From contig JAEUVJ010000050.1 of the NCBI GenBank assembly GCA_016787085.1, forward strand, positions 1 to 64,000: a stretch of DNA of 64,000 nt. Direction: 5' to 3'. Position numbers and translations under genes: made by a program. The notes under the pieces were generated by a model. That model had not been told where the DNA came from. It made no database searches and saw only the letters and a program-made list of their open reading frames with translations. The stretch is from Chitinophagaceae bacterium. Its GTDB lineage: Bacteria; Bacteroidota; Bacteroidia; Chitinophagales; Chitinophagaceae. How positions within the stretch are numbered: position 1 is the stretch's first letter; every line of letters starts with the position of its first letter. This document shows, piece after piece, positions 9,961 to 18,130 of this stretch.

Positions 9961-10746
9961 TCACCTGGCCGCTGCCGGCCTGAACATGTCGTTCAGCAGT
10001 TCATACAATTCCGGGTGTTTGGTACGCAGCAGGTCCGGTCTTTCAAAAAAATATTCTGATACGACAGCAAAGAACTCGGACTGGCTGGTAGCTCCATAAG
10101 GGTTGATGTCAGACCTGTTCTTCATGATCTCCCGGATCTTCTTATGCACCATATCTATCCAGGGCAAAGTGTACTGGTGCTGTAACAGGACTTCCGGCAC
10201 TCCATCCACCTCTCCGTCTGTTTTGTCAATCAGGTGCACAAACTCGTGTATCGCCGTATTGTTCTTATCCGTTTTGTTGGAAAAACCTTGCCGCAATGCA
10301 TGGCGGGACAGGATCATCACGTTTTGCATAGCGCCTGAACCCACCATACCCAGTACAGAACGATGGTTGCCCTCCTGTTCAAACTCCTCGCTGAACGTTT
10401 CGGGATATAGCAGTACTTCATTCAGGTTGATATACTCCCACTCCGGAAAGGAATAAATAGGTATGATAGCGCTGGCCCCGATCAATACACGGTCCAGGTC
10501 TTCTACCGTTGTACCTACACCGGTAATGCGTATGCCGGAAAGAAAATGCTGCATTCTTTCACCGAACTGATTCTTGCCTTGCTCATCCAGTTGCTGATAA
10601 AATAAAACATGTTTTTCCAGCAATTCATGATAACCTTCCGGCAGGGGCACTGTGTTGCGGACCTTTTTCCATGGCCTGAAAAAAAACAGGAACAATAAAA
10701 CAAGCAATGCCAGTAAACCGGCGATGATCAGTAACGCATCCAGCAT
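9961..10746 (-). CDS. MtfA-like zinc metallopeptidase (M90 family)
   Basis: A 261-residue protein with one N-terminal transmembrane helix (about 3-23), then a gluzincin domain. HEFVHLID supplies HExxH ligands His167 and His171 with Glu168 as general base. The later SEFFAVVSEYFFERPD segment probably provides the third ligand and the family signature. E. coli MtfA (YeeI) is a cytosolic aminopeptidase that binds Mlc; this homologue differs in carrying a membrane anchor. The local partner is unknown. It is divergent from the bestrophin gene at 10880. Confidence 0.88.
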   Translation of the reverse strand: MLDALLIIAGLLALLVLLFLFFFRPWKKVRNTVPLPEGYHELLEKHVLFYQQLDEQGKNQFGERMQHFLSGIRITGVGTTVEDLDRVLIGASAIIPIYSFPEWEYINLNEVLLYPETFSEEFEQEGNHRSVLGMVGSGAMQNVMILSRHALRQGFSNKTDKNNTAIHEFVHLIDKTDGEVDGVPEVLLQHQYTLPWIDMVHKKIREIMKNRSDINPYGATSQSEFFAVVSEYFFERPDLLRTKHPELYELLNDMFRPAAAR

Positions 10747-10855
10747 ACAATGAAATTAAGCATCCCTGTGATCCGGCAAAAACAAAAATCATGATCTTGT
10801 TTGCAACAAACTTCCTTCTGTGTAAAAAGATAAACGCCGGAAAAAGATCATATAG

Positions 10856-10863
10856 TACATTTG
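10856..10863 (+). promoter_or_regulatory. candidate -7 promoter element upstream of the bestrophin gene
   Basis: TACATTTG matches the Bacteroidota TAnnTTTG -7 consensus 16 bases before the ATG at 10880. No good -33 TTTG is seen at the expected distance, so support is partial. Confidence 0.35.
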
Positions 10864-10879
10864 ACCAAAGAACAACGAC

Positions 10880-11764
10880 ATGATCTCGTACAATCCCAAA
10901 GACTGGTTCACCTTTATCTTTCAATTCCACAAAGCGGATACTGTCCGCAAACTGATGCCGCTGATTATCGGTATCAGCATTTACTCGGCGCTGATCGCCT
11001 GGCTGGAATTAGATTACTGGAAATTGTCAGAGAAAGATTATGTCCGGAATATTCCCATTATGCATTCGCTGCTCGGTTTTGCGATCTCCATGCTGCTTGT
11101 CTTTCGTACCAATACCGCCTATGACCGCTGGTGGGAAGGAAGAAAACTATGGGGCAGCCTGGTCAATAACAGCCGCAACCTGGCCATCAAACTGCACGCT
11201 ATATTACCGGAGGAAGAAAAAGCACAGCGTTCATTTTTCCGGAAGATCATACCGGCTTACGCCTATGCCTTGCACAACCATCTCCGGCGTGAGCAGACAC
11301 GTATTGAGTTGTTCGGGGATGAGGAACACAAACATGTCTTTAGTAAAATTGATACCGATAAACATATCCCCAACCAGATCGCCATGCTGATGTTCCAGCA
11401 TATTCATGAATTGCATAAAGAAGGAAAGATATCCGGCGAACAGCTCATTTTCCTGAACAGCGAATTGCAGTCCTTCACCGATATCTGCGGCGCCTGCGAA
11501 CGGATCAAGAATACACCCATTCCCTATTCCTACAGTGTATTCATCAAGAAATTCATCTTTATCTACGTCATGACACTGCCTTTCGGCTATGTATTCCAGC
11601 TTGGATTCTATGTGATACCGGTCGTAGCCTTCATATTCTACGTACTCGCCAGCCTTGAGATCATCGCTGAAGAGATCGAAGACCCCTTTGGCGGCGATGC
11701 CAATGATGTGCCCACCGATAAGCTTTCACAGAACATTCATCGCCATGTAGCAGAGATCATCTGA
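10880..11764 (+). CDS. bestrophin-family anion channel (UPF0187)
   Basis: A 294-residue membrane protein. Family landmarks include the first hydrophobic pair with LGFAISMLLVFRTNTAYDRW and WEGRKLWGSLVNNSRNLA, and the late segment PFGYVFQLGFYVIPVVAF followed by EIIAEEIEDPFG. This acidic motif is conserved in bacterial and eukaryotic bestrophins. Known bacterial members form pentameric channels in the inner membrane; ion selectivity cannot be read here. The ATG at 10880 gives a typical N terminus. The gene appears monocistronic. Confidence 0.92.
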   Translation: MISYNPKDWFTFIFQFHKADTVRKLMPLIIGISIYSALIAWLELDYWKLSEKDYVRNIPIMHSLLGFAISMLLVFRTNTAYDRWWEGRKLWGSLVNNSRNLAIKLHAILPEEEKAQRSFFRKIIPAYAYALHNHLRREQTRIELFGDEEHKHVFSKIDTDKHIPNQIAMLMFQHIHELHKEGKISGEQLIFLNSELQSFTDICGACERIKNTPIPYSYSVFIKKFIFIYVMTLPFGYVFQLGFYVIPVVAFIFYVLASLEIIAEEIEDPFGGDANDVPTDKLSQNIHRHVAEII

Positions 11765-11876
11765 CAGGCCTTATCGTACTACAACTTCGTATTTATTCCC
11801 TGCAACAAGGGCAACTTCGGTATGACTTTTGGCGTTACTATTGTTCAGAGCGATCTTAACCCGATAAAACAATACC

Positions 11877-12227
11877 ATGAGGGCACTCTTGTTAAAATCT
11901 ATTTTGGCGGCGGCATGTACAATCACCCTTTTTGCCTGTAGCAAGAACACACCCACTAATACAGATCCCTGCAACGGAACGAGTGCCCGGAGTTTTGCTA
12001 CGGATGTCAACCCCATCATACAAACCTATTGCAACAAAGCAGGCTGCCATGCGCCCGGCAGTGTGAATGGCCCGGGTTCACTGACAAACTATGCAGAGGT
12101 GTTTGGCGCCCGGACGGTGATCCGCCCGGCCATCGCATCCGGGCTGATGCCACAGGATGCTACCCTCACCCTGGCACAGCGAAACATCATCCTGTGCTGG
12201 ATTGACAGCGGCGCCCCGAACAATTGA
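11877..12227 (+). CDS. small lipoprotein with CX4CH cytochrome c-like motif
   Basis: A 116-residue protein with a type II signal peptide (lipobox LFAC, Cys21). The mature part has VNPIIQTYCNKAGCHAPG, giving Cys52-x4-Cys57-His58, a four-residue spacing instead of the usual CxxCH. GLMPQDATLT follows with a possible axial Met, then the ending CWIDSGAPNN, which resembles the end of planctomycete/Bacteroidota cytochrome c-like domains. It may bind heme covalently through a CX4CH site, as some multiheme cytochromes do, or be a heme-free relative. It lies directly upstream of the S9 peptidase gene. Confidence 0.6.
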   Translation: MRALLLKSILAAACTITLFACSKNTPTNTDPCNGTSARSFATDVNPIIQTYCNKAGCHAPGSVNGPGSLTNYAEVFGARTVIRPAIASGLMPQDATLTLAQRNIILCWIDSGAPNN

Positions 12228-12292
12228 CAAGATTCTTTTATCTGTCTGCCGGATTTCCGAACGCTTTATATTTACGGTCTTAAATTTTCAAT

Positions 12293-14737
12293 ATGTTAAG
12301 ACCATTACTATCGCTGCTTTTTATTTTTTCTTCCCTGCTTGTCTTCTCGCAATCAAAATTGGATAAGCTCACTGTAGAGAAGATCATGCGTGATCCCAAA
12401 TGGATCGGCACTTCTCCTTCCAATGTTCAGTGGACACAGGATGGCAAGCATGTTTACTTTAACTGGAACCCCGACAATGTAATAGCCGACTCACTTTACT
12501 ATATCAGTGTGATGAACAAAGTGCCCGTCAAAGCAGGCACAAAAGAAACATACGACTTCAATAATACCGGCAACTATGTTTATAACCAGGCGAGAACAGT
12601 TTATACGTACACGAAGGAAGGAGACATTTTCATTACCGATGTAAAAACAAATAAGACCCGGCGCATTACCCAGACGGTGGATGCAGAAACGGCGCCCCGT
12701 TTTTCCTTTAATGAAACAAAGATCATTTACAGCCGCAGCCAGAATTTATATGCCTGGGATATTGCCACCGGCGAAACCCTGCAATTGACCAATATCAGGA
12801 GCAGTGATGCTGCACCGGCTGCTGCTGCCCCCGGCGGAGGCGGACCACAAAGAGGTGGCGGAGCAGGCCCGGCCAGAGCCGGGGCCACCACCGCTGCTGC
12901 GGCAGGCAACCAGCAGGAAGACTGGCTGAAAAGAGACCAGTTACAATACTTCCAGGTATTGAAAGAAAGAAAAGACAAAAGAGAGAAAGGCGAAGCCTAT
13001 ACCAAAACATTACCGAAACCCAAAGACTTGCGCAGCATCAGTATCGAGGATAAAACACTGGGAGGTCTTAACATCAGTCCCGATGGCAGGTTCATCAGCT
13101 ATAATTTAACCAAAGCCGCTGCTACTGCAAAGACCACCATTGTTCCGAACTACGTAACAGAAACGGGCTTTACCGTTGATATACCTGCCCGCACAAAAGT
13201 CGGCGCAGCGCAGGGAGTGTCTGAGTTCTTTATATACGACAGGGAAAGAGATACCGTATATGCTATTAAAACCGATTCCATCCCCGGCATCAAAGACCTG
13301 CCTGATTATGTAAAAGATTACCCGAAACAATTAGAAGAACGGAAAAAGAGAAATGAGAACCGGGCTGTTACATTTACAGCTACTTCCTGGTCGCCCAAGG
13401 GCAGCTATGTGGTGTTTGATATACGTGCCAACGATAACAAAGACCGCTGGCTGATGCTCTGGGATACTGCCGGCAGAAAACTGAAACTATTAGACCGTCA
13501 GCGGGATGAAGCATGGATCGCCGGGCCGGGCATTGGCTTTGGCCGCATCGGCTGGATCGCTGAAAATACTTTCTGGTTCCAGTCGGAAGCAACCGGCTAT
13601 TCGCATCTCTATACATACAACGTAACGACTGCAGAAAAGAAGGCGCTGACGGCCGGCAACTATGAAGTGCAGCAGGCGCAGCTTTCATTGGATAAAAAAT
13701 ATTTTTATATCAGCACCAATGAAGTGCATCCCGGCGAGCAGCATTTCTATCGCCTGTCTATTGCCGATGGTAAAAAAGAAAAACTGACCACGATGACCGG
13801 CGCCAACCAGGTGAGCCTGTCAAGAGATGAGAAATATTTAGCCATACTCTACTCCTACTCCAATAAACCCTGGGAGCTGTACCTGCAGGAAAACAAGGTG
13901 GGTGCAAAAGCTGAACCGATCACTACTAAATCTCAGAGCGAAGAATTCAAAAGCTATGCGTGGAAAGATCCCGAAGTGGTCACGTTCACTGCAAGGGATG
14001 GCGCTACTGTCTATGCAAGGTTATACAAACCCACTAACCCGCACCCGAATAAACCGGCAGTACTGTTTGTACATGGTGCAGGATATTTGCAGAATGCGCA
14101 TAAATGGTGGAGCAATTATTTCCGCGAATACATGTTCAACAATATGCTGGCGGATAATGGCTACTATGTACTGGATATTGATTATCGCGGCAGCGCCGGT
14201 TATGGCCGTGATTGCCGTACGGGCATCTATCGCTACATGGGTGGTAAGGACCTGAGCGATCATGTGGATGGCGTGAACTGGCTCGTGAAGAACTATGGTG
14301 TGAACCCCAGGCATGTGGGTTTATATGGTGGTTCATATGGCGGATTCATCACCCTGATGGGATTGTTTACCGAACCCAATGTATTTGCGGCCGGTGGCGC
14401 TTTACGTTCTGTGACCGACTGGGCGCAATACAATCATCCCTATACGGCTAACATACTCAATGAGCCGTTTACCGATAGCATTGCTTACCGCCGCAGTTCA
14501 CCGCTCTATTTTGCCGAAGGGCTGAAAGGGCATTTGGTAATGTGCCATGGCATGGTGGATGTGAATGTGCATTTCCAGGATATCGTAAAACTATCGCAAC
14601 GGCTGATAGAACTGAGCAAAGACAACTGGGAACTCGCCGTTTACCCGATGGAAGACCACGGCTTTGTTGAGCCAAGTAGCTGGACGGATGAGTATAAAAG
14701 AGTGTATAAGTTGTTTGAGGATGTGTTGAAGAAGTAG
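12293..14737 (+). CDS. secreted S9 family prolyl-oligopeptidase-like peptidase
   Basis: An 814-residue protein with a signal peptide, an N-terminal beta-propeller similar to the DPP IV type, and a C-terminal alpha/beta-hydrolase domain. The nucleophile elbow GGSYGGF places Ser681. Asp756 in VDVNVHFQD and His789 in EDHGF complete the expected triad. Members cleave dipeptides or oligopeptides in the periplasm or at the surface. Residues of about 175-210 form an Ala/Gly/Pro-rich low-complexity insertion inside the propeller, probably a flexible loop. The gene appears to stand alone. Confidence 0.93.
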   Translation: MLRPLLSLLFIFSSLLVFSQSKLDKLTVEKIMRDPKWIGTSPSNVQWTQDGKHVYFNWNPDNVIADSLYYISVMNKVPVKAGTKETYDFNNTGNYVYNQARTVYTYTKEGDIFITDVKTNKTRRITQTVDAETAPRFSFNETKIIYSRSQNLYAWDIATGETLQLTNIRSSDAAPAAAAPGGGGPQRGGGAGPARAGATTAAAAGNQQEDWLKRDQLQYFQVLKERKDKREKGEAYTKTLPKPKDLRSISIEDKTLGGLNISPDGRFISYNLTKAAATAKTTIVPNYVTETGFTVDIPARTKVGAAQGVSEFFIYDRERDTVYAIKTDSIPGIKDLPDYVKDYPKQLEERKKRNENRAVTFTATSWSPKGSYVVFDIRANDNKDRWLMLWDTAGRKLKLLDRQRDEAWIAGPGIGFGRIGWIAENTFWFQSEATGYSHLYTYNVTTAEKKALTAGNYEVQQAQLSLDKKYFYISTNEVHPGEQHFYRLSIADGKKEKLTTMTGANQVSLSRDEKYLAILYSYSNKPWELYLQENKVGAKAEPITTKSQSEEFKSYAWKDPEVVTFTARDGATVYARLYKPTNPHPNKPAVLFVHGAGYLQNAHKWWSNYFREYMFNNMLADNGYYVLDIDYRGSAGYGRDCRTGIYRYMGGKDLSDHVDGVNWLVKNYGVNPRHVGLYGGSYGGFITLMGLFTEPNVFAAGGALRSVTDWAQYNHPYTANILNEPFTDSIAYRRSSPLYFAEGLKGHLVMCHGMVDVNVHFQDIVKLSQRLIELSKDNWELAVYPMEDHGFVEPSSWTDEYKRVYKLFEDVLKK

Positions 14738-14791
14738 TGGCGCATACAAAAGGCACCTATACCAGTTAATAGTATAAAACCAAACTTTAAT

Positions 14792-15790
14792 ATGAAAAAA
14801 ATAAAAACTACAATCATAAAACCTCCTGTTTTATATTCAGAAACACAGAAGATCATCAAAGAAATTGAAAAGAAATCCGGTATCAAACTCTTGTGTTATT
14901 GGAATTCAATAAATGGGAGCGTTTGCCAAAATGATGTAATTGCCTTTTATGAAATCATCAAAGACTGGAATACAAAAAAAGACATCTACCTGTTTATTAA
15001 ATCGGATGGAGGAGACGGAAAAGCCTCTTTACGGATAATAAATCTTTTAAGGCAGCATTCCAGAAAATTAATTGCAATTATTCAAGGCGAATGCGCCTCT
15101 GCTGCCACTATGCTTGCCCTTGGCGCTGATGAGATTCACATGGGCCCTGTGGCTTTTTTAACAGCGATTGACACATCGCTCACACATGATTTATCTCCTA
15201 TTGACAAAACGAATAGCTCGGTTAGCGTAAGCCAGGATGAGCTTACTCGTGTAATAAGGATGTGGGATAAATTCAAAACAAACAATAATCCTTATCCCGA
15301 TTTATACGAGCACATTCATCCACTAGTCTTTGGAGCTGTGGACAGGGCAAGTTCACTTTCAATAAAACTATGCACTGATATCCTGTCTTTTCACATGAAG
15401 AATAAGAAAAAGGCTGCTGAAATAAGCAAAAAACTAAATTCAGATTTTCCTTCTCACAGCTATCCCATAATGTTTAATGAAGCAAAAAATTTAGGGCTGA
15501 ATATCAAAGAACTTGACAAAGAACTAAACAATCTTCTATTCGATTTAAACAATCTCTATTCTGAAATGGGGCGCCGGGCATATACAGATTATGACGAAAA
15601 CAATTACCATGACAATGAAACAAGAAACATTATTGAGGCAAATAATATCCAAATATATTACCAGGTGGATAAAGATTGGCATTATAGAAACGAAGAAAGA
15701 CGATACATCCCCATGAATGATAATAGCGCCTGGTATAAAATATCAGGTTCGCCGGGTAAGGCAGAACCAAAAGTGTTTCAAATTCGATAA
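14792..15790 (+). CDS. SDH/ClpP-fold serine protease-like protein
   Basis: A 332-residue protein with no signal peptide. The pattern LFIKSDGGDGKASLRIINLL, then AIIQGECASAATMLALGADEIHMGP, is that of the serine dehydrogenase proteinase (PF01972) branch of the ClpP/crotonase superfamily. Ser103 in ECASAA is the predicted nucleophile. The C-terminal third (from about 200) is charged and helical and then has an Asn/Tyr-rich tail, without a known domain. Base composition is clearly more AT-rich than the flanking S9 peptidase gene, suggesting transfer. The stop codon TAA lies inside the left arm of an attC-like structure (15787-15841). Confidence 0.72.
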   Translation: MKKIKTTIIKPPVLYSETQKIIKEIEKKSGIKLLCYWNSINGSVCQNDVIAFYEIIKDWNTKKDIYLFIKSDGGDGKASLRIINLLRQHSRKLIAIIQGECASAATMLALGADEIHMGPVAFLTAIDTSLTHDLSPIDKTNSSVSVSQDELTRVIRMWDKFKTNNNPYPDLYEHIHPLVFGAVDRASSLSIKLCTDILSFHMKNKKKAAEISKKLNSDFPSHSYPIMFNEAKNLGLNIKELDKELNNLLFDLNNLYSEMGRRAYTDYDENNYHDNETRNIIEANNIQIYYQVDKDWHYRNEERRYIPMNDNSAWYKISGSPGKAEPKVFQIR

Positions 15791-15841
15791 CACAATATCC
15801 CTGTTTCCACACGGAGTCTCCTGCGTCGGACCTTGTGTTAT
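15787..15841. repeat. attC-like inverted-repeat site A after the SDH-type protease gene
   Basis: ATAACACAA (15787-15795) pairs perfectly with TTGTGTTAT (15833-15841). Inside are a TCC/GGA pair and an inner GGAG-t-CTCC hairpin. The protease stop codon TAA is part of the left arm. A related sequence (CTCCTG..., then CCTTGTGTTATGACAG) recurs at 16823-16852 after the next gene. Stop codon in TAAC plus nested imperfect hairpins resembles integron attC sites, but the outer box GTTATGA does not match the GTTRRRY consensus exactly. Confidence 0.45.
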
Positions 15842-15891
15842 GACAGTTGGTTAAACAATAAGGTAATAAGGCCGGCCTGACCACTGGTTGA

Positions 15892-15982
15892 TTTCTACTA
15901 AGGTCCGCAGTGAGCCGCAACGGATGCAGATTGTGACAACTGAACCAACCTTATCACATCGCCAGGCAAACCTTAGTAGAAA
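15892..15982. repeat. nested inverted repeats in the 15791-16137 gap
   Basis: A perfect 13-base inverted repeat, TTTCTACTAAGGT at 15892-15904 against 15970-15982, brackets 65 bases. A second pair, GTTGGTT (15846-15852) and AACCAAC (15943-15949), interleaves with it. No ORF is present. The 347-base gap thus contains site A, these repeats and promoter block A. Its function is unknown. Confidence 0.5.
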
Positions 15983-16023
15983 ATTTATTAATCAGGGTGG
16001 ATAAACCTTATTCTTCCTGCTCG

Positions 16024-16106
16024 GTGCAGGCAAATTTTGCCCTTTAGCTCTTGCCCGGTTTTCTGTATTTTTAATCAACAGCGGTGAATAGTTTTTTCAC
16101 AGACTG
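16024..16106 (+). repeat. repeated promoter-like block, copy A, upstream of the methyltransferase gene
   Basis: This block is nearly the same as 16860-16951: CAAATTTTRCCCTTTAGCT, then CCGGTTTTCTGTATTTTTA, then a shared 22-base end whose core is GAATAGTTTTTTCACAGAC. It contains a TATTTTTA element that could act as a -7 box, so each copy may bring the promoter for the gene after it. The copies differ mainly by a short palindromic insertion (CCCGAAGTTTCGGG) in copy B. Confidence 0.65.
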
Positions 16107-16137
16107 ACGTTGTAGGGCATTTTAAGACAACAACACA

Positions 16138-16776
16138 ATGGACAAATACAAAGAAACATTGGACACCTGGAACAACATTGCTTCTGCATACCAGGACAAG
16201 TTTATTAAAATGGACTTATATAATGAAACGTACGACCACATTTGTAACTCCATTGACAAACCCAAAGCAAAACTTTTAGAAATTGGTTGCGGACCTGGAA
16301 ACATTACGAATTATCTATTATCAAAAAGACCCGACTTTGACATTTTCGGAATTGACAATGCACCAAATATGATTGAACTTGCGAAGTTGAATAACCCGGC
16401 GGCAGATTTTGCTGTTATGGACTGCCGGCAAATTAAGAACCTTGATAAAAAATATGATGGAATTATTGGTGGATTTTGTTTACCGTATTTATCACAGACT
16501 GAAAGTAACGAACTAATTTCCGCCTCTTATGACTTATTAAACGACAATGGCCTGATATATTTAAGTTTCGTAGAAGGCGACCCGGACAAATCTGATTTTA
16601 AAGTTGGAAGCGGTGGACGAGTTTATTTTTATTACCATAAATTGGACGACATTAAATCACAACTGAATAGTTTTAAATTTTGGGAAATAAAAACATTTGA
16701 AGTAAAGTATAAAATTTCTGAAACAGAATTTGACATACATACAATATTGACAGCAAAGAAGAAAAACGCCCTATAA
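16138..16776 (+). CDS. class I SAM-dependent methyltransferase
   Basis: A 212-residue cytosolic protein with the Rossmann-like methyltransferase fold. Motif I is LLEIGCGPGNITNYLL (about 42-57), IFGIDNAPNMIELAK carries the acidic residue for the SAM ribose, and AVMDCRQI and GGFCLPYLS follow. It matches small UbiE/Methyltransf_25-type enzymes; the substrate is unknown. The gene is AT-rich and bracketed by two copies of a repeated intergenic block and two attC-like structures, the look of a transferable gene cassette. Its TAA stop lies within the left arm of the second structure. Confidence 0.85.
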   Translation: MDKYKETLDTWNNIASAYQDKFIKMDLYNETYDHICNSIDKPKAKLLEIGCGPGNITNYLLSKRPDFDIFGIDNAPNMIELAKLNNPAADFAVMDCRQIKNLDKKYDGIIGGFCLPYLSQTESNELISASYDLLNDNGLIYLSFVEGDPDKSDFKVGSGGRVYFYYHKLDDIKSQLNSFKFWEIKTFEVKYKISETEFDIHTILTAKKKNAL

Positions 16777-16847
16777 CCTGAACTGTGCAAAAAAACAAAG
16801 GCACGATCTTTTCCGCACGGGACCTCCTGTGCCGGGCCTTGTGTTAT
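16773..16847. repeat. attC-like inverted-repeat site B after the methyltransferase gene
   Basis: ATAAC (16773-16777, containing the methyltransferase stop codon) pairs with GTTAT (16843-16847). Inside, GCACGGGA pairs with TCCTGTGC around a 2-base loop (16815-16832). The right-hand 30 bases match site A with a few substitutions. Pairing of the outer arms is weaker than in site A. Confidence 0.4.
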
Positions 16848-16859
16848 GACAGGGACTCC

Positions 16860-16951
16860 GTACAGACAAATTTTACCCTTTAGCTATAGCCGGTTTTCTG
16901 TATTTTTATTCAATCCCGAAGTTTCGGGATGAATAGTTTTTTCACAGACTG
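16860..16951 (+). repeat. repeated promoter-like block, copy B, upstream of the FKBP gene
   Basis: This is the second copy of the block at 16024-16106, with the same order relative to the downstream gene. A short palindrome TGGCA-ATAA-TGCCA follows it at about 16956-16969. The reading frame of the FKBP lipoprotein starts at 16997. Confidence 0.65.
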
Positions 16952-16996
16952 CTGTTGGCAATAATGCCACAGACCACAGCACCTAAAAATTAATTA

Positions 16997-17425
16997 ATGA
17001 AATTCATCTGTTTCTTTTCACTCATCGCTTTGACGCTTAGCAGTTGTGGCAATCGGCTCAACATTTCAAAATCCGATTCAAAAGACGAGTATGTTCTGAC
17101 ACAAACAGGTCTGAAATATAAAATCCTTAAAAATGGAAGCGGGGCACATGCACAAGAAGGACAAGAAGTCCTGATTTTTGAAACAACATCATATTTAAAC
17201 GGAACTGTATTGTACTCAAATGAAAACTCTACGACACCAGTCAAAGTCTTAATAGGCGGACACCAGGCGACCGATGGCGTTGACGAAGGACTGAGGGGTA
17301 TGCAGGCTGGTGAAGTAAGAAAACTCATTGCACCGCCCTATTTAGTGAAAAGAAAATCCTACCCGGGTAATGTGTCACCCGATTCAACATTAGTGATCAA
17401 AATTATTTTGCATAAGATTCTATAA
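16997..17425 (+). CDS. FKBP-type peptidyl-prolyl isomerase lipoprotein
   Basis: A 142-residue protein with a type II signal peptide (LTLSSC, Cys17) and a single FKBP domain: LKYKILKNGSGAHAQEGQEV, TPVKVLIGGHQATDGVDEGL and MQAGEVRKLIAPPYL. It would speed proline isomerisation of envelope proteins in the periplasm. Some pocket aromatic residues differ from canonical FKBPs, so activity is probable but not certain. It is the last gene of the AT-rich patch and has the same upstream repeat block as the methyltransferase gene. Confidence 0.85.
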   Translation: MKFICFFSLIALTLSSCGNRLNISKSDSKDEYVLTQTGLKYKILKNGSGAHAQEGQEVLIFETTSYLNGTVLYSNENSTTPVKVLIGGHQATDGVDEGLRGMQAGEVRKLIAPPYLVKRKSYPGNVSPDSTLVIKIILHKIL

Positions 17426-17516
17426 ACACATTTCGGGCAATATCGGGCAGGAAATATTATTTTATCTGCCGGAGTTCCTTTTCATCCGTTCCTGCCCATA
17501 AACAGCGATCACAGAT

Positions 17517-17924
17517 ATGCTTGTAAAACTGCAACAGCTTGCCGGTAAATTGTCTGCTAAACCCCGGACACTTTTCCTGGCAGACGGGATCGGCGCTTTG
17601 ATAACGGCTTTCCTGCTCGCCGTAATACTGGCAAATTTTGAAGTGATCTTTGGCATGCCGAGAAGGGTACTTTATTTTTTATCACTGGTAGCCTGCGTAT
17701 TTGCTGTTTATTCGCTGAACTGTTCCTTTTTTAATGTCCGCAACTGGTGGCCGTACCTGCGGGTCATTATAGCCGCCAACCTGGGGTATTGTCTTGTTAC
17801 AGCCGGGCTGCTGTTTTACTATCGCCAAAAACTGACGTTCTGGGGTTTTACTTACTTTGTACTTGAAATAATAGTGGTGGGCCTTTTAGTAACGATAGAA
17901 ATAATGACGCTTACCAAAAGGTGA
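17517..17924 (+). CDS. hypothetical four-helix inner-membrane protein
   Basis: A 135-residue protein with four predicted transmembrane helices: about 22-44, 50-70, 80-102 and 108-130. It has a short basic N terminus and ends TLTKR. No family is recognised. The ATG at 17517 leads directly into an amphipathic start. Neighbours give no functional hint. Confidence 0.65.
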   Translation: MLVKLQQLAGKLSAKPRTLFLADGIGALITAFLLAVILANFEVIFGMPRRVLYFLSLVACVFAVYSLNCSFFNVRNWWPYLRVIIAANLGYCLVTAGLLFYYRQKLTFWGFTYFVLEIIVVGLLVTIEIMTLTKR

Positions 17925-18130
17925 AAATGTATTCGCCGCTATTTTATTTATGAAGCGGCCAATACATAAGGCAGAAAAAAATGAAAAAACCCTGCTGTCA
18001 ACAACCTTATGGCAGGAAACTTCTTATCCCGCGCCATAGTGATACTATGCAGGGAACTGAACAATAGCTCTCCAATAACACTTGCAAGGGTATTAAGCGG
18101 TTCACCAAAATGTACCCGGGCCGGTCCTTA

